From contig NZ_QLMA01000013.1 in NCBI RefSeq assembly GCF_003259435.1, positions 56,069-120,068 of the forward strand: a stretch of 64,000 bases of DNA, written 5' to 3'. Source of the DNA: Chitinophaga dinghuensis (GTDB lineage Bacteria > Bacteroidota > Bacteroidia > Chitinophagales > Chitinophagaceae). The position numbers and the translations under genes were made by a program. The notes beneath the pieces were generated by a model, which saw only the letters and a list, made by a program, of their open reading frames with translations, had not been told where the DNA came from and did not search any database. Positions 43,016 to 51,089 of the stretch are shown piece after piece (within the stretch, counting starts at the first letter, position 1; every line of letters starts with the position of its first letter).

Positions 43016-44104
43016 TTAGCGATTTTCGTATATAGCTTCCCATGAATTGAGTATCATGGATTTTTCGAAATTATTTCTCACAAATGCGGCATTACGTCCT
43101 CCATATGTCTTACGGGTATGGATATCCGTTTTCATCAGCTGCATCATGCCGGAAGACAATGCTACCGGGTCTCTTGGCGGAACGATAATACCGCCCTCCG
43201 CTCCTTCCACAATACTTCTGATACCGCCTACATCTGTACCTGCGACCGGTAATCCGGCAGACATCGCCTCCAACAGTGCCATGGGCATCCCTTCGCTGCG
43301 GGAAGAAATGACGTAGCCGTCATAATCGGGAATGATAGCGGAAATATTTTTCACCAGTCCCAGGAATGTAACGTGTCTGTTGAGTCCTACCAGTTCTGTT
43401 TGCGCTTTCAATTCCTGTTTCAGATCTCCGTCTCCGGCGATGTCTACAGAGAAAGAAATACCGGAACGTAGTAACAATTGTAACGCATCGATCAGGTTTC
43501 TGTAATCTTTGACTTCAATTAACCGGCCAATTGCAATCCAGCGAAACACAGGCTGTACCTGTTTTTCAGCAGGCTGTGCAAATAACTCTACATCGATCGC
43601 ATTGTATACCACAGCTGATCTGTTGGCATCGATACTTTTCTTCTCCTGTAATCGTTCCAGGGCGGGCGTCGAAACGGCCGTATGATAATCTACCCAACGA
43701 TTGGTCAGGCGGTAAAAAAGATAAGGGCTGATCATCCGTTTGCGCGCATCATAATTACTGTGAGATGTATTGATGACGCGGATTCCAGGATATCGCAGTT
43801 TAATCAACCGGCCTAATAAATTGGCGTGATAGAGATGACAGTGTACAATATCTGGTTGTACTTTCCTCATCACCTGTTTCAATTGTTTCCAGGCGTGCAG
43901 CATTGTTTTGGGACCATTCAGGCCCAGGTGGAAATGTCGGACTCTTTTATCGAGTCGGTTCAACAGCCCGAGGTCTGATTTAATAGTTAGTAGGGAGATA
44001 TCATACCCTCTGTCGGCCAATGCCGGAATGATGCCCAGCAGCTGGCTTTCAGCGCCACCAAATCCAAGGGTGGTGATTACAAATAAAATTTTACGATCGC
44101 TCAT
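43016..44104 (-). CDS. GT4 family glycosyltransferase
   Basis: About 362 residues from ATG 44104 (MSDRKILFVITTLGFGGAESQLLGI); the longer frame would start inside the upstream gene. The N-terminal GGAE motif is a GT4 mark. The C-terminal domain shows WIAIGRLIEVKDYRNLIDAL, IAGDGDLKQEL, SRSEGMPMALLEAMSAGLPVAGTDVGGIRSIV. It lies 4 nt after the stop of another GT4 gene. Cytoplasmic transferase for the repeat unit; sugar unknown. Confidence 0.92.
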   Translation of the reverse strand: MSDRKILFVITTLGFGGAESQLLGIIPALADRGYDISLLTIKSDLGLLNRLDKRVRHFHLGLNGPKTMLHAWKQLKQVMRKVQPDIVHCHLYHANLLGRLIKLRYPGIRVINTSHSNYDARKRMISPYLFYRLTNRWVDYHTAVSTPALERLQEKKSIDANRSAVVYNAIDVELFAQPAEKQVQPVFRWIAIGRLIEVKDYRNLIDALQLLLRSGISFSVDIAGDGDLKQELKAQTELVGLNRHVTFLGLVKNISAIIPDYDGYVISSRSEGMPMALLEAMSAGLPVAGTDVGGIRSIVEGAEGGIIVPPRDPVALSSGMMQLMKTDIHTRKTYGGRNAAFVRNNFEKSMILNSWEAIYENR

Positions 44105-44108
44105 CAGT

Positions 44109-45173
44109 TTAAACGGACATAAAGAATGAGGAATAATCAAAATTCCTGACTGCCAGTTTCGGGGCAGAGAGGCTTTTTGCATTTACTATTGCTGCAGCCA
44201 GTTTCTTTTCATCTTCCACAGGTACTACGTCCCCATTTACACCAGGTTCTATAATACCTTTGAAATCCACGCAACTGGTGGCTACAACGGGAGTTCCCAG
44301 CAGCAGGGCTTCCAGCACTACGTTAGGAAATCCCTCCTTGCGGGAGGATAGTACAAACAGATCCGCTTCTCTGAAATACGGATATGGATTGGATTTAAAG
44401 CCATGGAAAAGCACCGCGTCTTCCAAATTCATATCCTTCACCATTTTCCGGAGGAATGCTCCATAACCGGGTTCCATATTCTCTTTCCCGAGAATATGCA
44501 GCCGGGCCTGCGGTATCGCCTGCAGTACAGCAGGCATTGCTTTTATTAATACATCAAATCCTTTAGCAGAATACAAGGACCCTGCCGCAACTATATTGAA
44601 TCGCGTGTAGTCGTATACGTTAATCAGTTCATTTGCCATGGCTTCCACCTGCCGGATGTTCACCAGGTTGGGAATATGCCTGACTTTCTTTGCCGGAATG
44701 CGATAGAATGTTTCCGCTTCTTCTTTCATCCTCGTCGTTTGTGCGATGACGTGATGGGCATGTCTGAGCACTTTCCTGTTCAGAAATCGTTCTATTTTTC
44801 CTTTCATACCGGCGCCCAGCATATTGCTGGGAAGTGTGGGGAGCCGTACTACATTCACATACTTACCACCAGTGAGGCGGCGCATCAGGATACTGATAAT
44901 ACTGATATGATTCAGTGTGGTGAATACGATATGTGGCTGGAGCTCTTTCATCACCTGGTAAATATCCCGGATACCTGCACTGGTGCTTGGTTTCTCCAAC
45001 CTGATCACTTTCACTTGTTGCGTCAGCAGATCGATATAGTCGTAGGCCGGGCAGATCACAATCAGGTGTATATCCAGCTGGGTAGTATCCAGGGAGTTGA
45101 TGATATTCATCACCACTTTTTCAGCGCCTCCGCCTTTTAAACTGGGTAGTATAAACGCAATCTTCTTTTTCAT
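44109..45173 (-). CDS. GT4 family glycosyltransferase
   Basis: A 354-residue GT-B enzyme. N-terminal FILPSLKGGGAEKVVMNII; C-terminal VAAGSLYSAKGFDVLIKAM, ILGKE, SSRKEGFPNVVLEALLLGTPVVATSCVDFKGII with the E-x7-E motif. The C-terminus is short after the nucleotide-binding part, but the frame is intact. It lies 18 nt after the wzy-like gene and just before the next GT4 gene. Confidence 0.92.
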   Translation of the reverse strand: MKKKIAFILPSLKGGGAEKVVMNIINSLDTTQLDIHLIVICPAYDYIDLLTQQVKVIRLEKPSTSAGIRDIYQVMKELQPHIVFTTLNHISIISILMRRLTGGKYVNVVRLPTLPSNMLGAGMKGKIERFLNRKVLRHAHHVIAQTTRMKEEAETFYRIPAKKVRHIPNLVNIRQVEAMANELINVYDYTRFNIVAAGSLYSAKGFDVLIKAMPAVLQAIPQARLHILGKENMEPGYGAFLRKMVKDMNLEDAVLFHGFKSNPYPYFREADLFVLSSRKEGFPNVVLEALLLGTPVVATSCVDFKGIIEPGVNGDVVPVEDEKKLAAAIVNAKSLSAPKLAVRNFDYSSFFMSV

Positions 45174-45191
45174 TCACCTTCGTATTAACTG

Positions 45192-46403
45192 TTAATTAAG
45201 GCTCAGCGGGAACCGGCGCAGACTGTCGGATAGCTGCTTTTCCTGAATTTCCCTGTCTGCTGTAATGATAATCAACAGCAACATCAACATAATTCGTTTA
45301 TCGTAATAGGCTACCAGTCCTACATCCATCAGCATCAGCACGATCAGGAACGCAGCGAGGAAGATCCCTGTGCGATACTTTCTGAGTTTATTCAGAATGG
45401 AGAAGTGAATGCTGTAATAGATAACAGGTCCGAGGAAGCCTACTCCGAAAAGTAATTCTATATAGTTATTATGTGCATAAAAATGATAATAGTAGCGGAA
45501 GCTGGCAGCGCCATACCCGATAATGGGACTGGCAGTAAACTGTTGCCAGCCTTCGCGGATGAATTTAACCCTGTCTTCCGTACTCCCTTCGTTATCGCGG
45601 CCGCCAATTGTCAGGAACAGGCGTCCGATGCGATCCATAGCGGGTGCAATGTTTTCATTGACAAAATCGCCTTTCATAAAAAAGGATATTGCGAAAATGG
45701 CGATGGCTCCGATAGCGATTGTTTTGAATGACCCGAGTAGACTTTTGATATGAATCAGTCCATAAAAACAGATGAGGAGCAGGCCAAATCCAATCCCTTT
45801 CCTGGAGGCAGTGAGGAAAATAGTATATAATGCCAGCAAGATATTAAGGAGATGTAATCCTTTCGCCATGCGCGTTTTCAGCTGATTCCGGTGAAATGCC
45901 AGGAGGCTCAGGAAAATGGAAAACATCAGCATGATAGACAGGTAGTTTGGATTCAGTTCTGTTCCGATAAAACGCATCATTTCATCGTCGTGATTTTCCA
46001 GGAACTTAAATACCGGAAGTCCCAATGCCAGTGAATAATTGATGAAAGCGTAGATCAGTACGATGGAAGTCACCATACCATGCAGCTGATACCTGACCAG
46101 GAAATAGTACAATATGAAGCTGTTGGCCACCAGAATGAACATCACAAAAGCGTGTTGTAAAGTGGCCTCTGCATCCGGGGACCAGAGTGTAGACAGCAAT
46201 GCTAGCATGGCCAGCAGGAAGATCCTGGAACCATGTACATTGGAGTGGAAGCTGAAAGTCCGGACATTCTTCAGATCAAGTATGAAAGCGAAGTACATGA
46301 GCGCAGTAATCCCCCATCCATATATCACCAGCCATTCCTTGTTGAGGAAGAGCAGGCTCATAATGAACATCGACACCAATATTTTTACCGGCAGTGGTTT
46401 CAT
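45192..46403 (-). CDS. O-antigen polymerase/ligase-like protein (Wzy)
   Basis: A 403-residue polytopic membrane protein with about ten to twelve helices. A Wzy_C motif with a large periplasmic loop (about 265-325) contains SPIIGYGAASFRYYYHFYAHNNYIELLFGVGFLG, which matches the H-N-x-x-x-E-L signature of O-antigen ligase/polymerase proteins. Given the wzx gene two genes away, a polymerase role is likely. It overlaps the upstream ATP-grasp gene by 4 nt (ATGA). Confidence 0.85.
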   Translation of the reverse strand: MKPLPVKILVSMFIMSLLFLNKEWLVIYGWGITALMYFAFILDLKNVRTFSFHSNVHGSRIFLLAMLALLSTLWSPDAEATLQHAFVMFILVANSFILYYFLVRYQLHGMVTSIVLIYAFINYSLALGLPVFKFLENHDDEMMRFIGTELNPNYLSIMLMFSIFLSLLAFHRNQLKTRMAKGLHLLNILLALYTIFLTASRKGIGFGLLLICFYGLIHIKSLLGSFKTIAIGAIAIFAISFFMKGDFVNENIAPAMDRIGRLFLTIGGRDNEGSTEDRVKFIREGWQQFTASPIIGYGAASFRYYYHFYAHNNYIELLFGVGFLGPVIYYSIHFSILNKLRKYRTGIFLAAFLIVLMLMDVGLVAYYDKRIMLMLLLIIITADREIQEKQLSDSLRRFPLSLN

Positions 46404-47443
46404 GAGTAAACCGGTTTACGGGTTAGTATTTGTTCTATTACTGTTTCCATCATAAAATCTTGTGGTACAAAAGGTCCTTCATGCCAGTTCAGTTCATGAT
46501 CCCAGTAGCCTTCGCAGGCATCGTATACTTTCATCGCAAAGCCGTAGCTCATTTCAACGATGAGTGGTTGTTGTTGTGTATCGTAAATAAAATCCAGGGC
46601 AAGACTCTGGGATTTCATTTTCGCTGCCAGATCCAAAGTGATGCGTACGCATCGGGTATCGAATAATTCCCTGTTGTAGCCAATCACACCGCTGCCGGAA
46701 GCGCGGAAATCGTTCTTGCGGTTGTATCTGCGGATGGCAAAGGCTTTTCCAGCTATGGCGATGATGCGGGTATCATACCCATTGTCTGGCATGAACTCCT
46801 GGAAGTAGAGATAGCCTTTTTCTTTCCCCTGCATTTTTTCGTATACGGTAGGAAAGAATATTCTTCCGATTCCTTTGAACAGACCGAGGAAAGCAGCCCT
46901 GTTTTTATCGCGTTTAAATCGCCACAACGCATCTCTGAAGCGATTGAAACGGTCACGGGCTGCAAATCCGCGGCCAAAGGCTTTGCTGGCCAGTTTGCGG
47001 GCATCTGCCGCAGTATGAACCAGTCGAACATTAGAGGCGCCAGCGCCGCCTTTCAGTTTGAATACTTTAGGGAAAGACGTTTTGTTGATCCAGTCTGATG
47101 CAGTTTTTTTATCATAGAATACAAAGGAAGGTACCAGTGGCGCATGCAATGCTTCCATCAGGTATTTTTGCCCTACCTTATCATCGAAGTGCCAGGCAGA
47201 ATGCGTATCCGGGAACACTACTTTGCCGGCGGCTTCCAGGGAGAGGGTCAGTTGTCGCGCGAAGCGCACTGCTTTATAATCTCCGTGATGCCAGTGCCAC
47301 AAGAGTGCGTCGCAGTCTTTCAATTGTTCCAGGATATCATTGCGATAACAATCCACCAACGTATATCCGATACCGTTATTACGGCAATAATCTATCCAGC
47401 GATCACTAAAGGAGCCTGGAGTGGGATGAATAGCCAGTTTCAT
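46400..47443 (-). CDS. ATP-grasp fold enzyme in the polysaccharide operon
   Basis: A 347-residue cytoplasmic protein. The middle and C-terminal parts fit the ATP-grasp fold: FPKVFKLKGGAGASNVRLV (Lys and Gly-rich loop, about 125-143), FQEFMPDNGYDTRIIAIAGKAFAIRRY (about 215-241, hinge Glu and strand with Arg), then ALDFIYDTQQQPLIVEMSYGF (about 285-305, metal-binding Asp/Glu). The N-terminal 110 residues are a Rossmann-like pre-ATP-grasp domain. ATP-grasp ligases join a carboxylate to an amine or thiol, so amide formation on a uronic acid of the polymer is a possible role (inference). Four-nt ATGA overlaps with both neighbours show tight coupling with wzx and wzy. Confidence 0.8.
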   Translation of the reverse strand: MKLAIHPTPGSFSDRWIDYCRNNGIGYTLVDCYRNDILEQLKDCDALLWHWHHGDYKAVRFARQLTLSLEAAGKVVFPDTHSAWHFDDKVGQKYLMEALHAPLVPSFVFYDKKTASDWINKTSFPKVFKLKGGAGASNVRLVHTAADARKLASKAFGRGFAARDRFNRFRDALWRFKRDKNRAAFLGLFKGIGRIFFPTVYEKMQGKEKGYLYFQEFMPDNGYDTRIIAIAGKAFAIRRYNRKNDFRASGSGVIGYNRELFDTRCVRITLDLAAKMKSQSLALDFIYDTQQQPLIVEMSYGFAMKVYDACEGYWDHELNWHEGPFVPQDFMMETVIEQILTRKPVYS

Positions 47444-48729
47444 TTTCTTTCTTTTTTATATTTCCACCAAAGGCCAATTCCCATGAGTCCTCTGGCCACA
47501 GCGAGGTTTACTGCCGCGCCTACGCCGGAGAACAGCATGATCAGGGGGAAGGCCATCACAAAGCCTGTTACAGAGGCAAGGACTGTATTTTTCATCACCA
47601 GTTTATCTTCTCTTTTCACGATGAAGTAGTTGGTGCCATAGCAGTAGTACATCGCCATAAAAACGATGCTGGCCGCCATGATGCAAAGCATCCACACGGC
47701 ATTGCTTCCTTTCAGGTGAAAGATCCTGGCGATGGGAACCGATAGTGCGCAGATACCTGCGCACAGCACGATCCCCGCAGCAAGGATTAGTTTGCGGAAT
47801 TTATCAAAGGCGCCGCTGTTGCGGTTAAGAAAAGGAAAAAACACTCGTGACAATATGTTCAGGCCGGTGTTGGCGGCTTCTATCAGGCTTTTCGCTGCCC
47901 CATACACCCCTACTGCCGCGTTTCCGGTGAGGATACCCAGCAGAAAGGTGGTGGAGTTGTTGTACAAGTTGGGCAGAAATTGGTTGATAAAGATGTTGAA
48001 GTTACTGCGTAGTACCTGTCGTATTTTCCGGAATCCAATAAACTGGAAATGCAGGCCGTACTTGCTATGCAGCAGGTATTGCGCATAGAGTCCTGCCCCT
48101 ATATATCCCAGGGCATTGAACATGGGGTACAGGAAGAAATCTTCCTGGCGATGGATAAATACGAATATGCAGATGGTGAAGAAAATTTTTATGCAGGCAG
48201 AGAGGATGGTGATGAACTTCATCTCTTCCATGCCCTGGAAGAACCATTCCGGGAACAACGCATAGCCTGCAAGTGCCGGGAAAGCCAGCAGGAATACCAT
48301 TTTATTGTCTGCGAACTGTGGTACGAAGAGTACGAGCGGCAGGAATAAAAGGAATGAAAACAGGACCAGTACTGACTTCACAGATAGTACGCGGCTATAG
48401 ATCAGACTGAGGGCTCTGTTGCTGTGGCGGTGTACGGCCACATCTCTGGTAGCGGTAATATTAAAGCTGAAGTCTGCGAAGCTTTGAAAGTAAGCCAGCA
48501 AGGAGTTTGCCAGTACGATCACGCCATATTTTTCCGTACCGAAAATACGGAGTACGTATGGCAGTGTGATCAGCGGCAGTATCATGTTCAGCCCTTGCAG
48601 GATGGAGAGTGCTCCGAAGTTTCTGATCAGGGTTTTGTGTTCGCCTGACAGTTGCTTAGGGGCATGCAGCCGGTATTTCACGGCAGTGTCTGACCACTTG
48701 CGTCGTAGCTTAGATATGGTTAAGTTCAT
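47440..48729 (-). CDS. Polysaccharide flippase (Wzx/PST family)
   Basis: A 429-residue membrane protein with about twelve helices. The N-terminal LIRNFGALSILQGLNMILPLITLPYVLRIFGTEKYG is the hallmark of RfbX/PST flippases, and FPEWFFQGMEEMKFITI is a conserved mid-region. It moves the lipid-linked repeat unit across the inner membrane. It follows the wbpP-like gene by 32 nt and overlaps the ATP-grasp gene by 4 nt. Confidence 0.92.
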   Translation of the reverse strand: MNLTISKLRRKWSDTAVKYRLHAPKQLSGEHKTLIRNFGALSILQGLNMILPLITLPYVLRIFGTEKYGVIVLANSLLAYFQSFADFSFNITATRDVAVHRHSNRALSLIYSRVLSVKSVLVLFSFLLFLPLVLFVPQFADNKMVFLLAFPALAGYALFPEWFFQGMEEMKFITILSACIKIFFTICIFVFIHRQEDFFLYPMFNALGYIGAGLYAQYLLHSKYGLHFQFIGFRKIRQVLRSNFNIFINQFLPNLYNNSTTFLLGILTGNAAVGVYGAAKSLIEAANTGLNILSRVFFPFLNRNSGAFDKFRKLILAAGIVLCAGICALSVPIARIFHLKGSNAVWMLCIMAASIVFMAMYYCYGTNYFIVKREDKLVMKNTVLASVTGFVMAFPLIMLFSGVGAAVNLAVARGLMGIGLWWKYKKERK

Positions 48730-48761
48730 AAAAAGGTTCTATCCGCTACTGCGGTAACATA

Positions 48762-49760
48762 TTAAACGGTGCGTTGCTGCAGGTTGGCAGCATACCAGTC
48801 GTACGCCAGTTTCAGCCCCTGGTGTACAGAAAATTCGGGCGTATATCCTATCAGGTTATTAGCTTTCTGAATATTAGCAAGACTGTGTCTAACGTCACCG
48901 GCGCGTTCATCGCGGTATTGCGCCGGGATTTGTTTGCCTGCGAGGCCGGTGACCACCTCCCATAATTGGTTTAGGGTGGTACGTTCACCGAAGGCGATAT
49001 TAATTACTTCATGTTGTTTTATTTCCGGCAGCAGCATGGCTTTTACATTGGCCTGCACTGCATTTTCCACGAAGGTGAAGTCGCGGCTGGTTTCGCCATC
49101 ACCGTTGATGAAAGGGGCTTCCCCTTTCAGGGCGGCTTCTATGAACAGCGGAATCACTGCTGCATAAGGCCCGCGAGGGTTTTGCCGTGGTCCGAACACG
49201 TTGAAATAGCGCAGACCTATGGTGTGAAAATTGTAGGTACGAGAGAAGATGTCTCCATACAATTCATTTACAAATTTGGTAATAGCATATGGCGATAATG
49301 GTTTACCGATCTGGTCTTCCACTTTTGGTAATCCCGGATGATCGCCGTAAGTGCTGGAGCTGGCAGCGTAGATCATTCTTTTGACGCCAGCATCTCTTGC
49401 CGCTACGAGCATATTCAGATGGCCGGTGATATTGACATCATTGGAAGTAAGCGGATCATTGATAGAGCGGGGAACAGAGCCGAGTGCCGCCTGGTGGCTT
49501 ACATAGTCTATTCCTATGACAGCCTCGCGGCAGGTTTCCGGGTTACGGATATCTCCTTCCAACAGTTCGAAGCTGGGATTATCCAGGTGTGGCCGGATAT
49601 TATCCATACTGCCGGTCGCAAAGTTATCTAATACGCGTACTTTTTTAGCGCCGTATTTCAGCAGGTATTCCACCAGGCCGGACCCGATGAATCCTGCGCC
49701 TCCTGTGACCAGGAAGGATTTATTATTCAGACTATCGTTATGATATGGTTTATCGTACAT
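48762..49760 (-). CDS. wbpP: UDP-N-acetylglucosamine/galactosamine(uronate) 4-epimerase (WbpP/TviC-like)
   Basis: About 332 residues from ATG 49760; an upstream Met at 49784 adds eight residues that abut the stop of the previous gene. NAD motif GGAGFIG; strong WbpP-type blocks HQAALGSVPRSINDPLTSNDVNI, AASSSTYGDHP, LSPYAITKFVNELY, GLRYFNVFGPRQNP and NGDGETSRDF. These separate it from plain GalE. With the dehydrogenase gene just upstream it would interconvert the GlcNAc and GalNAc (or uronate) forms, giving UDP-GalNAcA. Confidence 0.9.
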   Translation of the reverse strand: MYDKPYHNDSLNNKSFLVTGGAGFIGSGLVEYLLKYGAKKVRVLDNFATGSMDNIRPHLDNPSFELLEGDIRNPETCREAVIGIDYVSHQAALGSVPRSINDPLTSNDVNITGHLNMLVAARDAGVKRMIYAASSSTYGDHPGLPKVEDQIGKPLSPYAITKFVNELYGDIFSRTYNFHTIGLRYFNVFGPRQNPRGPYAAVIPLFIEAALKGEAPFINGDGETSRDFTFVENAVQANVKAMLLPEIKQHEVINIAFGERTTLNQLWEVVTGLAGKQIPAQYRDERAGDVRHSLANIQKANNLIGYTPEFSVHQGLKLAYDWYAANLQQRTV

Positions 49761-49784
49761 GATTATTTTTTGAGAGATGAGCAA

Positions 49785-51071
49785 TTACAGGCGTGCGTCC
49801 GTTATTTCTTTTGGAAGCACCCCTTTTACATCGTATACCACTGCGCGATTCTTACAAAGTTTGTTAATGTTCAGCTCATTGAATGCATCATGTGCCACAG
49901 CTAGAATAACAGCATCATAATCGCAAACGGTATTCAGGTCTTGCTGTGATTTCCAACCGTACTCATGTTCCACTTCTCCAGGGGTAGCCCAAGGGTCGTA
50001 GATGGTGATGTTGGTACCGTAATCTGCCAGCGTGTTGAGGATATCCACTACTTTGGTGTTTCTTACATCCGGGCAGTTCTCTTTGAAGGTAACGCCCAGT
50101 ACCAGTATTTTAGCGCCTTTTACCGGGATATCTTTCTTCACCATCAGTTTGATCACTTCCTGGGCCACATAAGCGCCCATGCCATCGTTGAGGCGGCGGC
50201 CAGCGAGAATGATCTCCGGATGATAACCGGCTTCCTGCGCTTTTTGCGCCAGGTAGTAAGGATCTACGCCGATGCAGTGACCACCTACTAATCCTGGTTT
50301 AAATTTCAGGAAGTTCCATTTAGTACCGGCGGCTTTCAATACTTCATCGGTATCGATGCCGAGGCGATTGAATATTTTCGCCAGTTCATTGACGAATGCG
50401 ATATTGATATCTCGTTGTGCGTTTTCGATTACTTTTGCCGCTTCTGCCACTCTGATAGAGGTTGCTTTATGCGTACCTGCAGTAATTACAGAGCGATAGA
50501 GTTGGTCTACCGTTTCTGCCACTTCTGGGGTGGAACCGGAAGTTACTTTCAGAATTTTGGCCACCGTATGTTCTTTATCTCCCGGGTTGATACGTTCCGG
50601 AGAATATCCTGCAAAGAAATCTTTATTGAATTGGAGGCCGGAATGTTTTTCCAGTACAGGCACGCATTCTTCTTCTGTTACACCAGGGTATACCGTAGAT
50701 TCATACACCACGATATCTCCTTTTTTCAGCACCTTCCCTACTGTTTCACTGGCTTTGAAGAGTGGAGTCAGGTCGGGTCTGTTGTTTTTATCAACAGGCG
50801 TAGGTACCGTTACGATATAGACGTTACAAGGTGCGATGCGCTCCAGTTCATTGGTGCAATACAGGCCAGTAGGCGTTGTACAGTCGGTCAGTACTGCCTG
50901 GAGCTGGTCTGAACTAACTTCCAGGGTATGATCGTTACCGCCCATGAGGTCAGCCACTCTGGAAGCGTTGATATCGAATCCTATTACCTTGTATTTTTTG
51001 GCAAATTCCACGGCGAGCGGTAATCCTACATAGCCCAGGCCAATAACTCCAATTTTGATATCCTGATTCAT
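49785..51071 (-). CDS. wbpO: UDP-N-acetylhexosamine 6-dehydrogenase (WbpO/TviB-like)
   Basis: A 428-residue nucleotide-sugar dehydrogenase of the UDPGDH superfamily. NAD motif GVIGLGYVGLPLA (8-20), the YSPERINPGDKEHT block (about 156), and active-site Cys266 in GGHCIGVDPYYL. GVTFKENCPDVRNTKVVDI identifies the WbpO/TviB/WbpA branch acting on HexNAc sugars. It would oxidise UDP-GlcNAc or UDP-GalNAc to the uronic acid. It lies 18 nt after wzc and 24 nt before the wbpP-like gene. Confidence 0.92.
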   Translation of the reverse strand: MNQDIKIGVIGLGYVGLPLAVEFAKKYKVIGFDINASRVADLMGGNDHTLEVSSDQLQAVLTDCTTPTGLYCTNELERIAPCNVYIVTVPTPVDKNNRPDLTPLFKASETVGKVLKKGDIVVYESTVYPGVTEEECVPVLEKHSGLQFNKDFFAGYSPERINPGDKEHTVAKILKVTSGSTPEVAETVDQLYRSVITAGTHKATSIRVAEAAKVIENAQRDINIAFVNELAKIFNRLGIDTDEVLKAAGTKWNFLKFKPGLVGGHCIGVDPYYLAQKAQEAGYHPEIILAGRRLNDGMGAYVAQEVIKLMVKKDIPVKGAKILVLGVTFKENCPDVRNTKVVDILNTLADYGTNITIYDPWATPGEVEHEYGWKSQQDLNTVCDYDAVILAVAHDAFNELNINKLCKNRAVVYDVKGVLPKEITDARL

Positions 51072-51089
51072 AGTGTTTTCAATAAAAAT

